A stretch of DNA of 64,000 nucleotides, taken from positions 1-64,000 of the forward strand of contig NZ_JAUYFA010000052.1 in assembly GCF_030691135.1 (NCBI RefSeq). The letters are read 5' to 3'. This DNA comes from Phreatobacter sp. GTDB lineage: Bacteria > Pseudomonadota > Alphaproteobacteria > Rhizobiales > Phreatobacteraceae. The notes under the pieces are model-generated. The model was not told the DNA's origin. It saw only the letters and a program-made list of their open reading frames with translations, and searched no databases. Every line of letters starts with the position of its first letter. The stretch's first letter is position 1. The translations under genes were made by a program, and so were the position numbers. Shown here in pieces: positions 35,632 through 45,995 of the stretch.

Positions 35632-36318
35632 ATGATCCGCTTCTACTTCAACGGCTCGCCCAACCCGACCAAGGTCGCGCTCCTTCTCGAGGAGACCGGT
35701 CTCGCCTATGAGCCTGTCGCGGTCGACACCCGCACCGGCGCCCAGTTCGCGCCCGGCTATCTCGCCATCAGTCCCAACGGCAAGGTGCCGGCCATCGTCG
35801 ACGGCGATGCTGTGGTCTTCGATTCCAACGCCATCCTGCTCTATCTCGCCGAGAAGAGCGGCCAGTTCATTCCCCCGGCCTCCGACGCCAAGGCGCGTGG
35901 CGAGCTCCTGTCCTGGCTGATGTTCGTCGCCACCGGTATCGGCCCCTATTTCGGCCAGGCGGTGCATTTCCGGCATTTCGCCCCCGAGCCGGTGCCCTAT
36001 GCCCATGACCGCTACCAGTACGAGGCCGACCGCCACCTGAAGGTGGTCGAGGCCCATCTCGCCGGCCGCGACTGGATGGTGGGCGGCGCCTATTCCATCG
36101 TCGACATGGCACTCTGGGGCTGGATCCGCATGCTGCCCTTCGTCCTCGGCGACGACGCCTGGTCGCGCTATCCGAACGTCAAGAAGCTGCACGATGCCGT
36201 GGCGGCCCGCCCCGCCGCCGCCCGCGCCGTCGCCCTGAAGGACCGCTTCACCTTCAAGGCGCAGATGGACGACGAGGCCCGTGCCATCATGTTCGGCCAC
36301 CTGAAGAAGGCCGGCTGA
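35632..36318 (+). CDS. Glutathione S-transferase family protein
   Basis: A 228-residue GST. The thioredoxin-like N-domain has FNGSPNPTKVALLLEETGL (about 5-23), with Ser/Asn near the usual catalytic position, GKVPAIVDGDAVVFDSNAIL (50-69) with the conserved cis-Pro and the Ser that binds the glutathione gamma-Glu. The helical C-domain includes YSIVDMALWGWIRM, the N-capping box. It resembles the Ure2p/YfcG-like group. It sits 25 bp after the M20 gene, suggesting detoxification or thiol chemistry in the same pathway. Confidence 0.88.
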   Translation: MIRFYFNGSPNPTKVALLLEETGLAYEPVAVDTRTGAQFAPGYLAISPNGKVPAIVDGDAVVFDSNAILLYLAEKSGQFIPPASDAKARGELLSWLMFVATGIGPYFGQAVHFRHFAPEPVPYAHDRYQYEADRHLKVVEAHLAGRDWMVGGAYSIVDMALWGWIRMLPFVLGDDAWSRYPNVKKLHDAVAARPAAARAVALKDRFTFKAQMDDEARAIMFGHLKKAG

Positions 36319-36427
36319 TCGGAGCCTCGCCCGGCCATGCCGCATCCCGCTCCTGCCGTTCGGCCTATTGCGACGGTCGGGGGCGGGGTGAATGCTGGCC
36401 GCAGAGGTTCATCTTCGGGAATTCCGC

Positions 36428-37390
36428 ATGGCCAGTGAGCCGATCCCCGCACCCCTGGTCGCCTTCGCCGGCGCCAGGCCACCGGCGCCGCCATGGTTCA
36501 CCGGGGCCCTCGCCGCGGAGCCCGAGCGTTCCACGCACCAGGGCGCCGGCGTGACGATCGAGTGCCTCGCCTGGGGCGAGCGCGGCAAGCCCGGGCTGCT
36601 GCTGCTGCACGGCGGCTCGGCCCATGCCGACTGGTGGAGCCATCTCGCGCCCTTCTTCGCGCGGACCCACCGCGTCGTCGCCCCGTCCTGGTCGGGCATG
36701 GGCGGAAGCGACTGGCGCCCGGCCTATTCCATGGACGACCTGATGGGCGAGATGCTCGCCACCATCGATGCGACCGGTCTCGATGCCGGGCCGGTCAAGC
36801 CGGTCGTCGTCTCCCATTCCTTCGGCAGTTTCCCCGCCATGGCCTTCGCCGCGACGCACGGCCATCGCATCGGCGGCCTCATCACCATCGACTCGCCCTT
36901 CCTGTCGAAGGAGTTGCGGGCGAAGCGCGATTTCGGCCGGCCCTCGTCGCGCGAGCCGCGCGACACGCTCGTCTACGACAGTTTCGAACAGGCGCTCGCC
37001 CGCTTCCGCCTGATGCCGGCCCAGACCGTGGAGAACCTCTACATCGTCGACAACATCGCCCGTCATTCGCTGCGCGAGGTGACCAGGAAGGACGGCAACG
37101 GCGGCTGGACCTGGCGCTTTGACCCCTTCATGTGGTCGCGGATGACCAGGCGCGAGCCGGCCGAGGACCTCGCCGCGGCGACCTGCCGGCTCGCCGTTAC
37201 CTGGGGCTCGGATTCGGTGCTGTTTCCCGACGAGGTGAAGGCCTACGTTCGCCGGCAGGCGCCATCGGGGACCTTCTTTGTCGAAATCCCCGAGGCCCAG
37301 CATCACGTGCTGATCGACCAGCCCCTCGCCCTCGTCACGGTGATGCGGACGGTCCTGTCGGCCTGGGATGCTGAGGACAAGGCCCGGTAA
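36428..37390 (+). CDS. Alpha/beta hydrolase
   Basis: A hydrolase of about 320 residues. LLLHGGSAHADWWSHLAPFF (about 69-88) is the oxyanion-hole HGG motif. VVSHSFGSFPAMAFAA contains the nucleophile elbow S-H-S-F-G (G-x-S-x-G variant with Ser first), and the catalytic His is in AQHHVLIDQPLA near the C-terminus. The start is uncertain: an ATG 36 bp upstream is in frame. Substrate unknown; the context suggests an ester or C-C bond in the same catabolic run. Confidence 0.83.
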   Translation: MASEPIPAPLVAFAGARPPAPPWFTGALAAEPERSTHQGAGVTIECLAWGERGKPGLLLLHGGSAHADWWSHLAPFFARTHRVVAPSWSGMGGSDWRPAYSMDDLMGEMLATIDATGLDAGPVKPVVVSHSFGSFPAMAFAATHGHRIGGLITIDSPFLSKELRAKRDFGRPSSREPRDTLVYDSFEQALARFRLMPAQTVENLYIVDNIARHSLREVTRKDGNGGWTWRFDPFMWSRMTRREPAEDLAAATCRLAVTWGSDSVLFPDEVKAYVRRQAPSGTFFVEIPEAQHHVLIDQPLALVTVMRTVLSAWDAEDKAR

Positions 37391-37418
37391 ACGGGCGGCA
37401 AGGTCTCGGGAGGACCGC

Positions 37419-38210
37419 ATGGGCAGGCTCAAGGGCAAGCGCACCATCGTCACCGGTGCGGCGAGCGGCATCGGCCGGGCAAGCGCCCGCCTCTTCGCCA
37501 GGGAGGGCGCCTCGGTGCTCCTCGTCGACCGCTCAGCGGAGGCGGTCGAAGCAGTGGCGGCGGAGATTCGCGCCACCGGCGCCACGGCCGTTGCCATGGC
37601 TGCCGATGCGGGCTCGGAGACGGATGTGAAGGCCTATGTCGCCCGCGCCGTCGCCGCATTCGGCGGCATCGATGCGATCTATGCCAATGCCGGCATTTCC
37701 GGTGGCCTGACGCCCTTCTTCGATCTCACCGTGGACAGTTGGCAGGAGATCCTGCGCGTCAACCTGATCGGCCCCTTCCTCGCCATCCGCGAAGTTGCCC
37801 CGCTGATGATCGCGCAGGGGGCGGGGGCCATCGTCTGCACCGCCTCCGTGGCCGGCCTCAAGGCCAATGCCGGCGGGGCACCTTACTCGGCCTCCAAGGC
37901 CGGCGTCATCAGCCTGGTGCAGACCGCCGCCAATGCCTTCTATGGCACCGGCGTCCGCGTCAACGCCGTCTGCCCCGGCCTGATCGAGACCGGCATGACG
38001 GTGCCGATCTTCGATCATGCCCGCAAGCGCGGCAGCGAGGGCAAGCTCGGCCAGCTCAACCCCCTGAACCGCCCCGGCCAGCCCGAGGAGATCGCCGCCA
38101 TGGCCTGTTTCCTAGCCAGCGACGAGGCGAGCTACGTCAATGGCCAGGCCTTCCCCGTCGATGGCGGCCTGTCCTCGACCCTGCCCTTTGCCGGTCAGCG
38201 CCCGCGCTGA
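37419..38210 (+). CDS. SDR family NAD(P)-dependent oxidoreductase
   Basis: A 263-residue classical short-chain dehydrogenase. The cofactor motif TGAASGIG is at residues 12-19, NAGISGG at about 91-97, catalytic Ser in CTASVAGLK and the Y-x-x-x-K pair in PYSASKAG. The C-terminus ends with GQAFPVDGGLSSTLP. A good ribosome site (GGGAGGACC) precedes the ATG. It lies 28 bp after the hydrolase and 40 bp before the FadJ-like gene, probably one operon oxidising a hydroxy intermediate. Confidence 0.92.
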   Translation: MGRLKGKRTIVTGAASGIGRASARLFAREGASVLLVDRSAEAVEAVAAEIRATGATAVAMAADAGSETDVKAYVARAVAAFGGIDAIYANAGISGGLTPFFDLTVDSWQEILRVNLIGPFLAIREVAPLMIAQGAGAIVCTASVAGLKANAGGAPYSASKAGVISLVQTAANAFYGTGVRVNAVCPGLIETGMTVPIFDHARKRGSEGKLGQLNPLNRPGQPEEIAAMACFLASDEASYVNGQAFPVDGGLSSTLPFAGQRPR

Positions 38211-38250
38211 CGCCCCGACCATCCAGCCATTGCACCCAAGGAGTTTGCCC

Positions 38251-40320
38251 GTGACCGCCATCAACGACGTCGTCGATCTCGCAACCGAAGGGGCCGTGGC
38301 CGTCGTCACCGTCGCCTCGCCGCCGGTCAACGCGCTCTCCGCCAATGTCCGCACCGGCATCGCCGAGGCGGTGCAGAAGGCCGGCACCGACCCCGCCGTG
38401 AAGGCCGTCGTCATCCATTGCGCCGGACGCACCTTCATCGCCGGTGCCGACATCACCGAGTTCGGCAAGCCGCCGAAGGGCGTGCCGCTCAGCGAGGTCA
38501 ATGCGATCATCGAGGGCTGTCCGAAGCCGGTCGTGGCGGCCATCCACGGGACGTCGCTCGGCGGCGGCCTTGAACTGGCGCTGTCCTGCCATTACCGCGT
38601 CGCCGTGCCCTCGGCGAAGCTCGGCCTTCCCGAGGTGAAGCTCGGGCTCGTGCCCGGGGCGGGCGGCACGCAGCGCCTGCCGCGCCTGATTGGCGTCGAG
38701 CGCGCGCTCGAGGTCATCGCCTTCGGCGAGCCGATGAAGGCGGCGGAGGCGGCGAGCCACGGCCTTGTCGATGCCGTCGCCGGCGAAGCGACCCTGCGGG
38801 CGGATGCGCTCGCCTTCGCCGAGAAGCTCGTCGCCGAGGCGGCGCCGCTCGCCAAAGTGCGTGACCGCGCCGAGAAACTCGTCGCCGATCCCGCGGTCTT
38901 CGCCGCCTTCCGCAAGGCCAATGCCCGCCGCTTCCGCGGTTTCGAGGCGCCGGAGGCCTGTATCCAGTGCGTCGAGGCGGCGGTATCCATGCCCTTCGAC
39001 CAGGGCCTGAAATTCGAGCGCGACACCATCATGCGCCTGATGGTCGGCACCCAGTCCCTCGCCCAGCGCTATGTCTTCTTTGCCGAGCGCCAGGCCGCCA
39101 AGATCCCCGACGTTCCCGAGACCACGCCCACCCGCAAGATCGCCAGGGTCGGCATCATCGGTGCCGGCACGATGGGCGGCGGCATCGCCATGAACTTCGT
39201 CAATGTCGGCATCCCCGTCACCATCGTCGAGACCAGGCAGGAGGCCCTCGACCGCGGCCTCTCGGTCATCCGCAAGAACTACGAGAATACCGCCAAGCGC
39301 GGCCGCCTCACCATGGTTGATGTCGAGACCCGCATGGGGCTCTTCTCGCCGACGCTCGATCTCGCTGCCCTCGCCGATTGCGACCTCATCATCGAGGCGG
39401 TCTTCGAGAACATGGACATCAAGAAGGAGGTCTTCGGCAAACTCGACGCCATCGGCAAGCCCGGCGCCATCCTCGCCACCAACACCTCCTATCTCGACGT
39501 CGACCAGATCGCGGCGATGACGCAGCGCCCCGAGGACGTCATCGGCATGCACTTCTTCTCGCCGGCCAACATCATGCGCCTGCTGGAGGTGGTGCGCGGC
39601 GAGAAGACGGCCAAGGATGTGATCGCCACCGCCATGGGCCTCGCCAAGACCATCGGCAAGGTCGGCGTCCTTGTCGGTGTCTGCCACGGCTTCGTCGGCA
39701 ACCGGATGCTGGCCCAGCGCCAGCGCGAGGCGAACAAGCTGATCCTCGAAGGCGCCATGCCCTGGGACGTCGACCGGGTGCTCTACGATTTCGGCCTGCC
39801 CATGGGACCCTTCGCCATGAGCGACCTCGCCGGCCTCGACATCGGCTGGTCGCGCGAGACCTCCAAGGGCGAGACGCCGCGCGAGATCCTCTGCGAGATG
39901 GACCGCCGCGGCCAGAAGACCGGCGCCGGCTTCTACGACTATGACGAGAACCGGGTCGCCCGCCCCTCGCCCGTGACCGAGAAGATCATTCTCGACCTCG
40001 CCGCCAAGAAGGGCGTCAACCGCCGCGAGATTTCCGACGAGGAGATCCTGCAGCGCTGCATCTTTCCGATGATCAACGAGGGCGCGAAGATCCTTGAGGA
40101 GGGCAAGGCGATCCGCGCCTCCGACATCGATATCGTCTGGATCAACGGCTACGGCTGGCCGGTCTATCGCGGCGGTCCGATGTTCTACGGCGACACGGTG
40201 GGGCTGCCCGAGGTGCTGAAGGTGATGAAGGTGTTCGAGGGCCTTCACGGCGCCGACTTCAAGCCGTCGGCGCTGCTGGAGAAGCTGGCGGCCGAGGGCA
40301 AGGGCTTTCGCGACCTGTGA
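38251..40320 (+). CDS. Bifunctional enoyl-CoA hydratase/3-hydroxyacyl-CoA dehydrogenase
   Basis: A 689-residue FadJ/FadB-like beta-oxidation enzyme. The N-terminal crotonase domain has [14 protein letters not shown] (about 57-70), [18 protein letters not shown] and [19 protein letters not shown] with catalytic Glu. The dehydrogenase domain begins [17 protein letters not shown] (about 304-320) and has [16 protein letters not shown] with the catalytic His. A duplicated C-terminal helical domain follows. The GTG start at 38251 has AAGGAG 8 bp upstream. No thiolase is adjacent. It would process the acyl-CoA formed in the catabolic run. Confidence 0.93.
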   Translation: MTAINDVVDLATEGAVAVVTVASPPVNALSANVRTGIAEAVQKAGTDPAVKAVVIHCAGRTFIAGADITEFGKPPKGVPLSEVNAIIEGCPKPVVAAIHGTSLGGGLELALSCHYRVAVPSAKLGLPEVKLGLVPGAGGTQRLPRLIGVERALEVIAFGEPMKAAEAASHGLVDAVAGEATLRADALAFAEKLVAEAAPLAKVRDRAEKLVADPAVFAAFRKANARRFRGFEAPEACIQCVEAAVSMPFDQGLKFERDTIMRLMVGTQSLAQRYVFFAERQAAKIPDVPETTPTRKIARVGIIGAGTMGGGIAMNFVNVGIPVTIVETRQEALDRGLSVIRKNYENTAKRGRLTMVDVETRMGLFSPTLDLAALADCDLIIEAVFENMDIKKEVFGKLDAIGKPGAILATNTSYLDVDQIAAMTQRPEDVIGMHFFSPANIMRLLEVVRGEKTAKDVIATAMGLAKTIGKVGVLVGVCHGFVGNRMLAQRQREANKLILEGAMPWDVDRVLYDFGLPMGPFAMSDLAGLDIGWSRETSKGETPREILCEMDRRGQKTGAGFYDYDENRVARPSPVTEKIILDLAAKKGVNRREISDEEILQRCIFPMINEGAKILEEGKAIRASDIDIVWINGYGWPVYRGGPMFYGDTVGLPEVLKVMKVFEGLHGADFKPSALLEKLAAEGKGFRDL

Positions 40321-40339
40321 GGGCGGGTTGCGCCTCGTT

Positions 40340-40556
40340 CGGCCGCAGTCGAGCCGAGAGGCGTGCCCGGCACCATAGGCTGAGGAGCAGGCGGGACGCC
40401 GTAGTCGCCCTCTCCGCGTAGCGGGGAGGGTAAGGGTGGGGCCTTGTCCCCTGTGCCGGATGGGCTCCCTCTTCCAGAATGCCTGTGTCAGCCGCCCATG
40501 AAGGCCCCACCCTTACCCTCCCATCGCTGGCGCCAGGAGAGGGGGATTTCGACGTC
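40340..40556. repeat. Dispersed palindromic element, copy 4, inside-out arrangement
   Basis: Here the two halves are in reversed order. The apical and right-arm part (ACGCCGTAGTCGCCCTCTCC, ending GGGTAAGGGTGGGGC at 40442) comes first; after 61 bp a left arm follows (GCCCCACCCTTACCCTCCC from 40504, then GGGGGATTTCGACG). The arms still pair with each other, but the outer ends now form the loop side. It lies between two convergent genes. Confidence 0.85.
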
Positions 40557-40604
40557 GCGCGCGGCAGGGAAAGGCGAGCCGCGCGCAACCGTCTGCAACT
40601 GCCC

Positions 40605-41606
40605 CTACCAGCCCGCCTTCTCCAGGATCTCGCCGATGAGCTCCTGGCTCTTCAGCGCCTCCTCGCCGGAGACCACGGGGTCCCGGCCCTCCTTGATCGC
40701 ATCGAGGAAGTCGGTGATCAGCAGCCGGTGCCAGTCGTGGGGAAAGTCCATGACATTGGCGCCGCCGCCGGTCGGCCCCTCCTGCCGCAGCACCTCCTCG
40801 CGCCCGTCCAGCCAGGCGACCCTGAGATTGCCGCCGGCGAGCCAGGCCGTGCCCAGGCTTCCCATGATCTCGATCCGCTCCTCGCCGCCGGGATAGGCGG
40901 CGGTGGTGGCCTGGATGACGCCGGGCGCGCCATTGGCGAGCAGGACGAGGGCGGCGGCGAAATCCTCGGTCTCCATGCGGTGCACGGGGGTGGTCGCGGC
41001 GGTCGCCGCGGTCACCGTCATGTCCCCGACCAGCGAGCGGAACAGGTCGAGCGTATGAATGGCCTGCGTCAGCAGCACACCGCCGCCATCGCGCGCCAGG
41101 GTGCAGCGACCGGGCTGGTCGTAATAGGCCTGCGGCCGCCACCAGGGCACGGTGCAGGACGCTGCACCGATCGTGCCGAGTCCGTCCTCCGCCATGATCG
41201 CCTTCAGCCGCAGCGTCGCCGGGCGGAACCGGTGCTGCAGCGTCACGCCGAGCGTGAGGCCGGAGCCACGCATGGCCGCGACGATCGCCGCGGCACGTTC
41301 GAGCGTGATGTCCAGCGGCTTTTCGAGAAGGACGTGCTTGCGCCCCTGCGCCGCCTGCTTGACCAGCTCGAAATGGGAATTGGGCGGCGTCAGGATCCAC
41401 ACCGCGTCGATGTCGCGGCTGGCGAGGACGCCTTCGACATCGGTGGTCATCGGAAAGCTGAAACGCTGCGCGAAGTTCCGCAGCCGGTCCTCGCTGCGCG
41501 AGGCCGCGACGACGACCTCCACGCGATTGTCCAGATCCATCAGGCTTTTCGCATGCGGCTCAACCGCATTGCCGAGCCCGATGATCCCGATACGGATCCG
41601 TGCCAT
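40605..41606 (-). CDS. Gfo/Idh/MocA family oxidoreductase
   Basis: A 333-residue NAD(P)-dependent oxidoreductase. The Rossmann motif RIGIIGLGNAVEPHAKSL (about 4-21) starts the N-domain, and VLLEKPLDITLERA (91-104) holds the conserved E-K-P catalytic Lys. The C-domain has RDGGGVLLTQAIHTLDLF (about 176-193), with the G-G-G-x-x-x-x-x-x-H-x-x-D motif. Such enzymes oxidise sugars, inositol or other polyols. It is monocistronic and divergent from the DUF3830 gene 150 bp away. An in-frame extension beyond 41606 runs into the DUF3830 gene and is not used. Confidence 0.9.
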   Translation of the reverse strand: MARIRIGIIGLGNAVEPHAKSLMDLDNRVEVVVAASRSEDRLRNFAQRFSFPMTTDVEGVLASRDIDAVWILTPPNSHFELVKQAAQGRKHVLLEKPLDITLERAAAIVAAMRGSGLTLGVTLQHRFRPATLRLKAIMAEDGLGTIGAASCTVPWWRPQAYYDQPGRCTLARDGGGVLLTQAIHTLDLFRSLVGDMTVTAATAATTPVHRMETEDFAAALVLLANGAPGVIQATTAAYPGGEERIEIMGSLGTAWLAGGNLRVAWLDGREEVLRQEGPTGGGANVMDFPHDWHRLLITDFLDAIKEGRDPVVSGEEALKSQELIGEILEKAGW

Positions 41607-41756
41607 GCCCTGCCCCCGATGCTTCTCCCGTGCCGCATCTTGCGTGCGGCTACCGCTCATTCTGTGGCACTTCGGCAGTCCTGCACAACCCTCCGCATTG
41701 CCCCTTGCCTCCGCGGCGGCTGCCATGCACTTTCGCCGCCTCGTTCGGAGCGTCCC

Positions 41757-42170
41757 ATGAAGAAGATCAAGATCACCGCCGGCCCCTACACGTTCGTCGC
41801 CAAGCTCGAGACCGAGGCCGCGCCGAAGACCTGCGCCGCCTTCGAGAAGGCCCTGCCCTTCGTCTCGGAGATCATTCACGTGCGCTGGAGCGGGGAGGGC
41901 GTCTGGATGCCCCTCGGCGACCTGAATTTCGGCGTCGACTACGAGAACGCCACCAGCTATCCGGCGCCCGGCCAGCTCATCCTCTATCCCGGCGGCGTCT
42001 CGGAGACGGAAATCCTCCTTTCCTACGGCCCGGTCTGCTTCGCCTCCAAGGCGGGCCAGCTCGCCGGCAACCACTTCCTGACCATCGTCGAGGGCCTGGA
42101 GAACGTCCACCCGCTGGGACGCCTCGTCCTCCTGAAGGGTGCCCACCCGATCCGCTTCGACGCGCTGTGA
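41757..42170 (+). CDS. DUF3830 family protein (cyclophilin-like fold)
   Basis: A 137-residue protein of the DUF3830 family, small cyclophilin-like beta-barrels without a proven enzymatic role. The start MKKIKITAGPYTFVAKLETE gives the first strands. FVSEIIHVRWSGEGVWMPLG (about 35-54) and the conserved ATSYPAPGQLILYPGG (62-77) are family blocks. It overlaps the racemase gene by 4 bp (GTGA), which implies a joint function, perhaps binding or chaperoning a substrate (inference). Confidence 0.85.
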   Translation: MKKIKITAGPYTFVAKLETEAAPKTCAAFEKALPFVSEIIHVRWSGEGVWMPLGDLNFGVDYENATSYPAPGQLILYPGGVSETEILLSYGPVCFASKAGQLAGNHFLTIVEGLENVHPLGRLVLLKGAHPIRFDAL

Positions 42171-42895
42171 CGGCACCGCGCATCGCGCCCGGCGGCAAGG
42201 CGATCTATGGCGCGCCTCTCGGCATACTTATGCTGGAGGCACGCTTTCCGCGCATTCCCGGCGACATGGGCAACGGCACGACCTGGCCGTTCCCGGTGCT
42301 GTTCCGGGTGGTGCGCGGGGCCGATCCCGAGCGTGTCGTGCTGCAGGGCGCGCGCGGCCTGCTGCCGGATTTCATCGCCGCGGCCCGCGACCTCGTCGAC
42401 CTCGGCGCCGAGGCGATCACCACCAATTGCGGGTTCCTGTCGCTGTTCCAGCGGGAGCTCGCCGAGGCCGTGAACGTGCCCGTCGCCACCTCCTCCCTCA
42501 TGCAGGTGCCCTGGGTGCAGGCGACCCTGCCGCCGGGCCAGCGCGTCGGCGTGATCACGGTCAGCCGGGCCTCGCTCACCGCCGCCCATCTCGATGCCGC
42601 CGGCGTGCCGCGCGACGTGCCGATGGCGGGCACCGAGACCGGCCGCGAATTCTTCCGCGTGCTGATCAAGGCCGAGAAGACCGACATGGACATCGCCCTG
42701 GCCGAGGCTGACATCGTCGCCGCCGGTCGCGATCTCGTCGCCCGCCATCCGGAGGTCGGTGCCATCGTGCTGGAATGCACCAACATGCCGCCCTATGCCG
42801 CCGCACTGGCCGAGGCCGTCGGACGGCCGGTCTACGACATCTATTCGATGATCACCTGGTTCCACGCCGGCCTGAGGCCGCGCCGCTTCGGCTGA
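42167..42895 (+). CDS. Aspartate/glutamate racemase family protein
   Basis: A 242-residue member of the Asp/Glu/hydantoin racemase superfamily, cofactor-independent enzymes with two catalytic cysteines. Cys88 in AITTNCGFLSLF and Cys204 in IVLECTNMPPYA are in the expected mirrored positions of the two pseudo-symmetric domains. The GTG start at 42167 overlaps the DUF3830 stop. Substrates of the family include Asp, Glu, hydantoins and maleate (isomerase); the choice cannot be made here, though a carbamoylase at 27.8 kb makes hydantoin-type chemistry attractive. Confidence 0.85.
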   Translation: MTAPRIAPGGKAIYGAPLGILMLEARFPRIPGDMGNGTTWPFPVLFRVVRGADPERVVLQGARGLLPDFIAAARDLVDLGAEAITTNCGFLSLFQRELAEAVNVPVATSSLMQVPWVQATLPPGQRVGVITVSRASLTAAHLDAAGVPRDVPMAGTETGREFFRVLIKAEKTDMDIALAEADIVAAGRDLVARHPEVGAIVLECTNMPPYAAALAEAVGRPVYDIYSMITWFHAGLRPRRFG

Positions 42896-42949
42896 CCATC
42901 CCCCATCCGGCCCGAAACGCTCTTCGCCCTTGACCGGTGCTCGTCGATG

Positions 42950-42975
42950 TTATTTGTTTGTCAGCAAGCAAATAA
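42950..42975. promoter_or_regulatory. Candidate TetR operator
   Basis: The arms TTATTTGTTTG and CAAGCAAATAA pair at 10 of 11 positions around TCAG, 20 bp before the TetR gene start. The AT-rich dyad stands out in GC-rich surroundings and has the size of a TetR-family operator. Confidence 0.65.
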
Positions 42976-42995
42976 TATGACGACGGGATGAGGCG

Positions 42996-43667
42996 ATGGG
43001 CGCGGCGGGTGTGCAGAAGCGAACGGTGACGGAGGCTGGCGCCGATGTCGCCATCCGTCGGCGCCGCACCCAGGCCGAGAGGCGGGCCGAAGCTGAATCC
43101 CGCGTCCTCGCCGCGACCGCCGAGCTGGTCGCCGAGAAGGGCATCGACGGCGTCACCCTCGCCGAGGCCGGCGAGCGCGCCGGCTACAGCCGCGGCCTTG
43201 CCGGCCATTACTTTCGCTCGAAAGACGAATTGCTCGCCGCCATGGCCGAGGCGATCCACGACGAGTTCAGGCAGCAGCGCCGGGAGCGTCTGCGCGGCAC
43301 ATCCGGGCTCGCCCGCCTGATGGCGACGCTCGACGCCTCCTTCGAGCGCCCGGCGGTCGGCATGGTGAAGATGCGGGCCTATATCGCCGTGCTCATGGGC
43401 GCCGCCCACAAGCCTGCCCTCGCCGAAGCCGTCGCCACCTTCAACCGGGACTCGGCCACCGAATTCGGTCGACTGATTGCCAGCGCCATCGAGGCGGGAG
43501 AGATCCGCCCCGACATCGACGCGCGCACCCAGGCGCTCATCCTCTCCGCCGCCCTGCGCGGCATCATGGCCCAATGGGTGCTCGACCCCGCCGGCGTCGA
43601 TCTCGTGCAGATCCGCGAAGAGTTCATCACGCTCGTCGCGCGCAGTCTCGCCCATCCCCCAACCTGA
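42996..43667 (+). CDS. TetR/AcrR-family transcriptional regulator
   Basis: A 223-residue regulator. The TetR HTH covers about residues 33-80: [20 protein letters not shown], then [27 protein letters not shown]. The C-terminal ligand domain is all-helical. A strong dyad lies just upstream, so it is probably self-repressing. It precedes the acyl-CoA dehydrogenase by 29 bp on the same strand; an acyl-CoA or related ligand is likely by analogy with FadR-like TetR proteins. Confidence 0.9.
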   Translation: MGAAGVQKRTVTEAGADVAIRRRRTQAERRAEAESRVLAATAELVAEKGIDGVTLAEAGERAGYSRGLAGHYFRSKDELLAAMAEAIHDEFRQQRRERLRGTSGLARLMATLDASFERPAVGMVKMRAYIAVLMGAAHKPALAEAVATFNRDSATEFGRLIASAIEAGEIRPDIDARTQALILSAALRGIMAQWVLDPAGVDLVQIREEFITLVARSLAHPPT

Positions 43668-43696
43668 CCGCAAACGATCCACAAAGGAGGAAGTCC

Positions 43697-44932
<1,236 letters not shown>

Positions 44933-44971
44933 GGGCAGTCGGCCTGTCCGACCGCCGCCGCTCGTCTTGAT

Positions 44972-45131
44972 GCCCCACCCGCACCCTCCCCTCGCTGGCG
45001 CGAGGAGAGGGGACTTCCACGCTGCGGCCGCTCCGATGGGTCGGGCCTGGCCCGACGGTCGCGGGTGCATCGCGACGCCGTAGTCCCCCTCTCCCTGGAG
45101 CGGAGCGAACAGGGGAGGGAAAGGGTGGGGC
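44972..45131. repeat. Dispersed palindromic element, copy 5
   Basis: About 160 bp. It begins GCCCCACCCGCACCCTCCCC and ends GGGAAAGGGTGGGGC. The inner stem is GAGAGGGGACTTCCACG with ACGCCGTAGTCCCCCTCTCC. It starts 39 bp after the acyl-CoA dehydrogenase stop and ends 35 bp before the SDR start, in the intergenic gap of a same-strand gene pair. Confidence 0.9.
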
Positions 45132-45166
45132 CATTCACCCGCAGACAAAAAAGGGAAGGACACGCC

Positions 45167-45931
45167 ATGAATCTCTTCGACATGAGCGGCAAGGTCGCCG
45201 TCATCACCGGCTCCTCGCGCGGCATCGGCCGGGCCATCGCCGAGCGCATGGCCGAACACGGCGCCAGGGTCGTCATCTCATCCCGCAAGGCCGGCCCCTG
45301 CGAGGAGGTAGCGAGCGCCATTAACGCGAAGCACGGCGCCGGCACCGCCATCGTCGTGCCCGCCAACATCTCCTCCAAGGAGGACCTGCAGCGTCTCGTC
45401 GACGAGACGCGCGCCCAGCTCGGCCGCATCGACGTGCTCGTCTGCAACGCCGCCTCCAACCCCTATTACGGGCCGATGGCCGGCATCACCGACGACGCCT
45501 TCGGCAAGATCCTCACCAACAACATCGTCGCCAACAACTGGCTGATCTCCATGGTCGTGCCCGAGATGATCGACCGGCGCGAAGGCTCCATCATCATCGT
45601 TTCCTCCATCGGCGGGTTGCGCGGCTCGGAGGTCATCGGCGCCTACTGCATCTCCAAGGCCGCCGACATGCAGCTCGCCCGCAACCTCGCCCACGAGCAT
45701 GGCCGCCACAATATCCGCGTCAACTGCATCGCCCCTGGCCTGATCAAGACCGACTTCGCCAAGGCGCTGTGGGAGGACAAGGAGGCGCGCGAGGCCCGCG
45801 AGCGCGAGACGCCGCTGCGCCGCATCGGCGACCCCGACGAGATCGCCGGCGCCGCAGTCTATCTCGGCTCGAAGGCCTCGACCTATATGACGGGACAGTG
45901 CCTGGTGGTGGACGGTGGCGTGACGATCTGA
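45167..45931 (+). CDS. SDR family oxidoreductase
   Basis: A 254-residue classical SDR. ITGSSRGIGRAIAERMAEHG (about 14-33) holds the cofactor motif, VCNAASNPYYGPM carries the NAG-like segment with Ala in place of Gly, VSSIGGLRGS the catalytic Ser, and AYCISKAADMQL the Y-x-x-x-K pair. The C-terminus GQCLVVDGGVTI is standard. GGGAAGGA lies upstream of the ATG. It probably acts with the acyl-CoA dehydrogenase, though a palindromic element lies between them. Confidence 0.92.
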   Translation: MNLFDMSGKVAVITGSSRGIGRAIAERMAEHGARVVISSRKAGPCEEVASAINAKHGAGTAIVVPANISSKEDLQRLVDETRAQLGRIDVLVCNAASNPYYGPMAGITDDAFGKILTNNIVANNWLISMVVPEMIDRREGSIIIVSSIGGLRGSEVIGAYCISKAADMQLARNLAHEHGRHNIRVNCIAPGLIKTDFAKALWEDKEAREARERETPLRRIGDPDEIAGAAVYLGSKASTYMTGQCLVVDGGVTI

Positions 45932-45936
45932 GCGGG

Positions 45937-45995
45937 AGTAGGCAATCGGCAGGAGGCAGTCGTCCGATTGCCGACTGCCCACTTCCGACTGCCTC
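45937..45995. repeat. Short inverted repeats between convergent SDR genes
   Basis: GGCAATCG (45941) pairs with CGATTGCC (45965), and GGCAGTCG (45955) pairs with CGACTGCC (45972). The interleaved arms allow alternative hairpins, and a further GACTGCC follows. They fill the 62 bp between two convergent genes and may serve as a bidirectional terminator. Confidence 0.5.
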
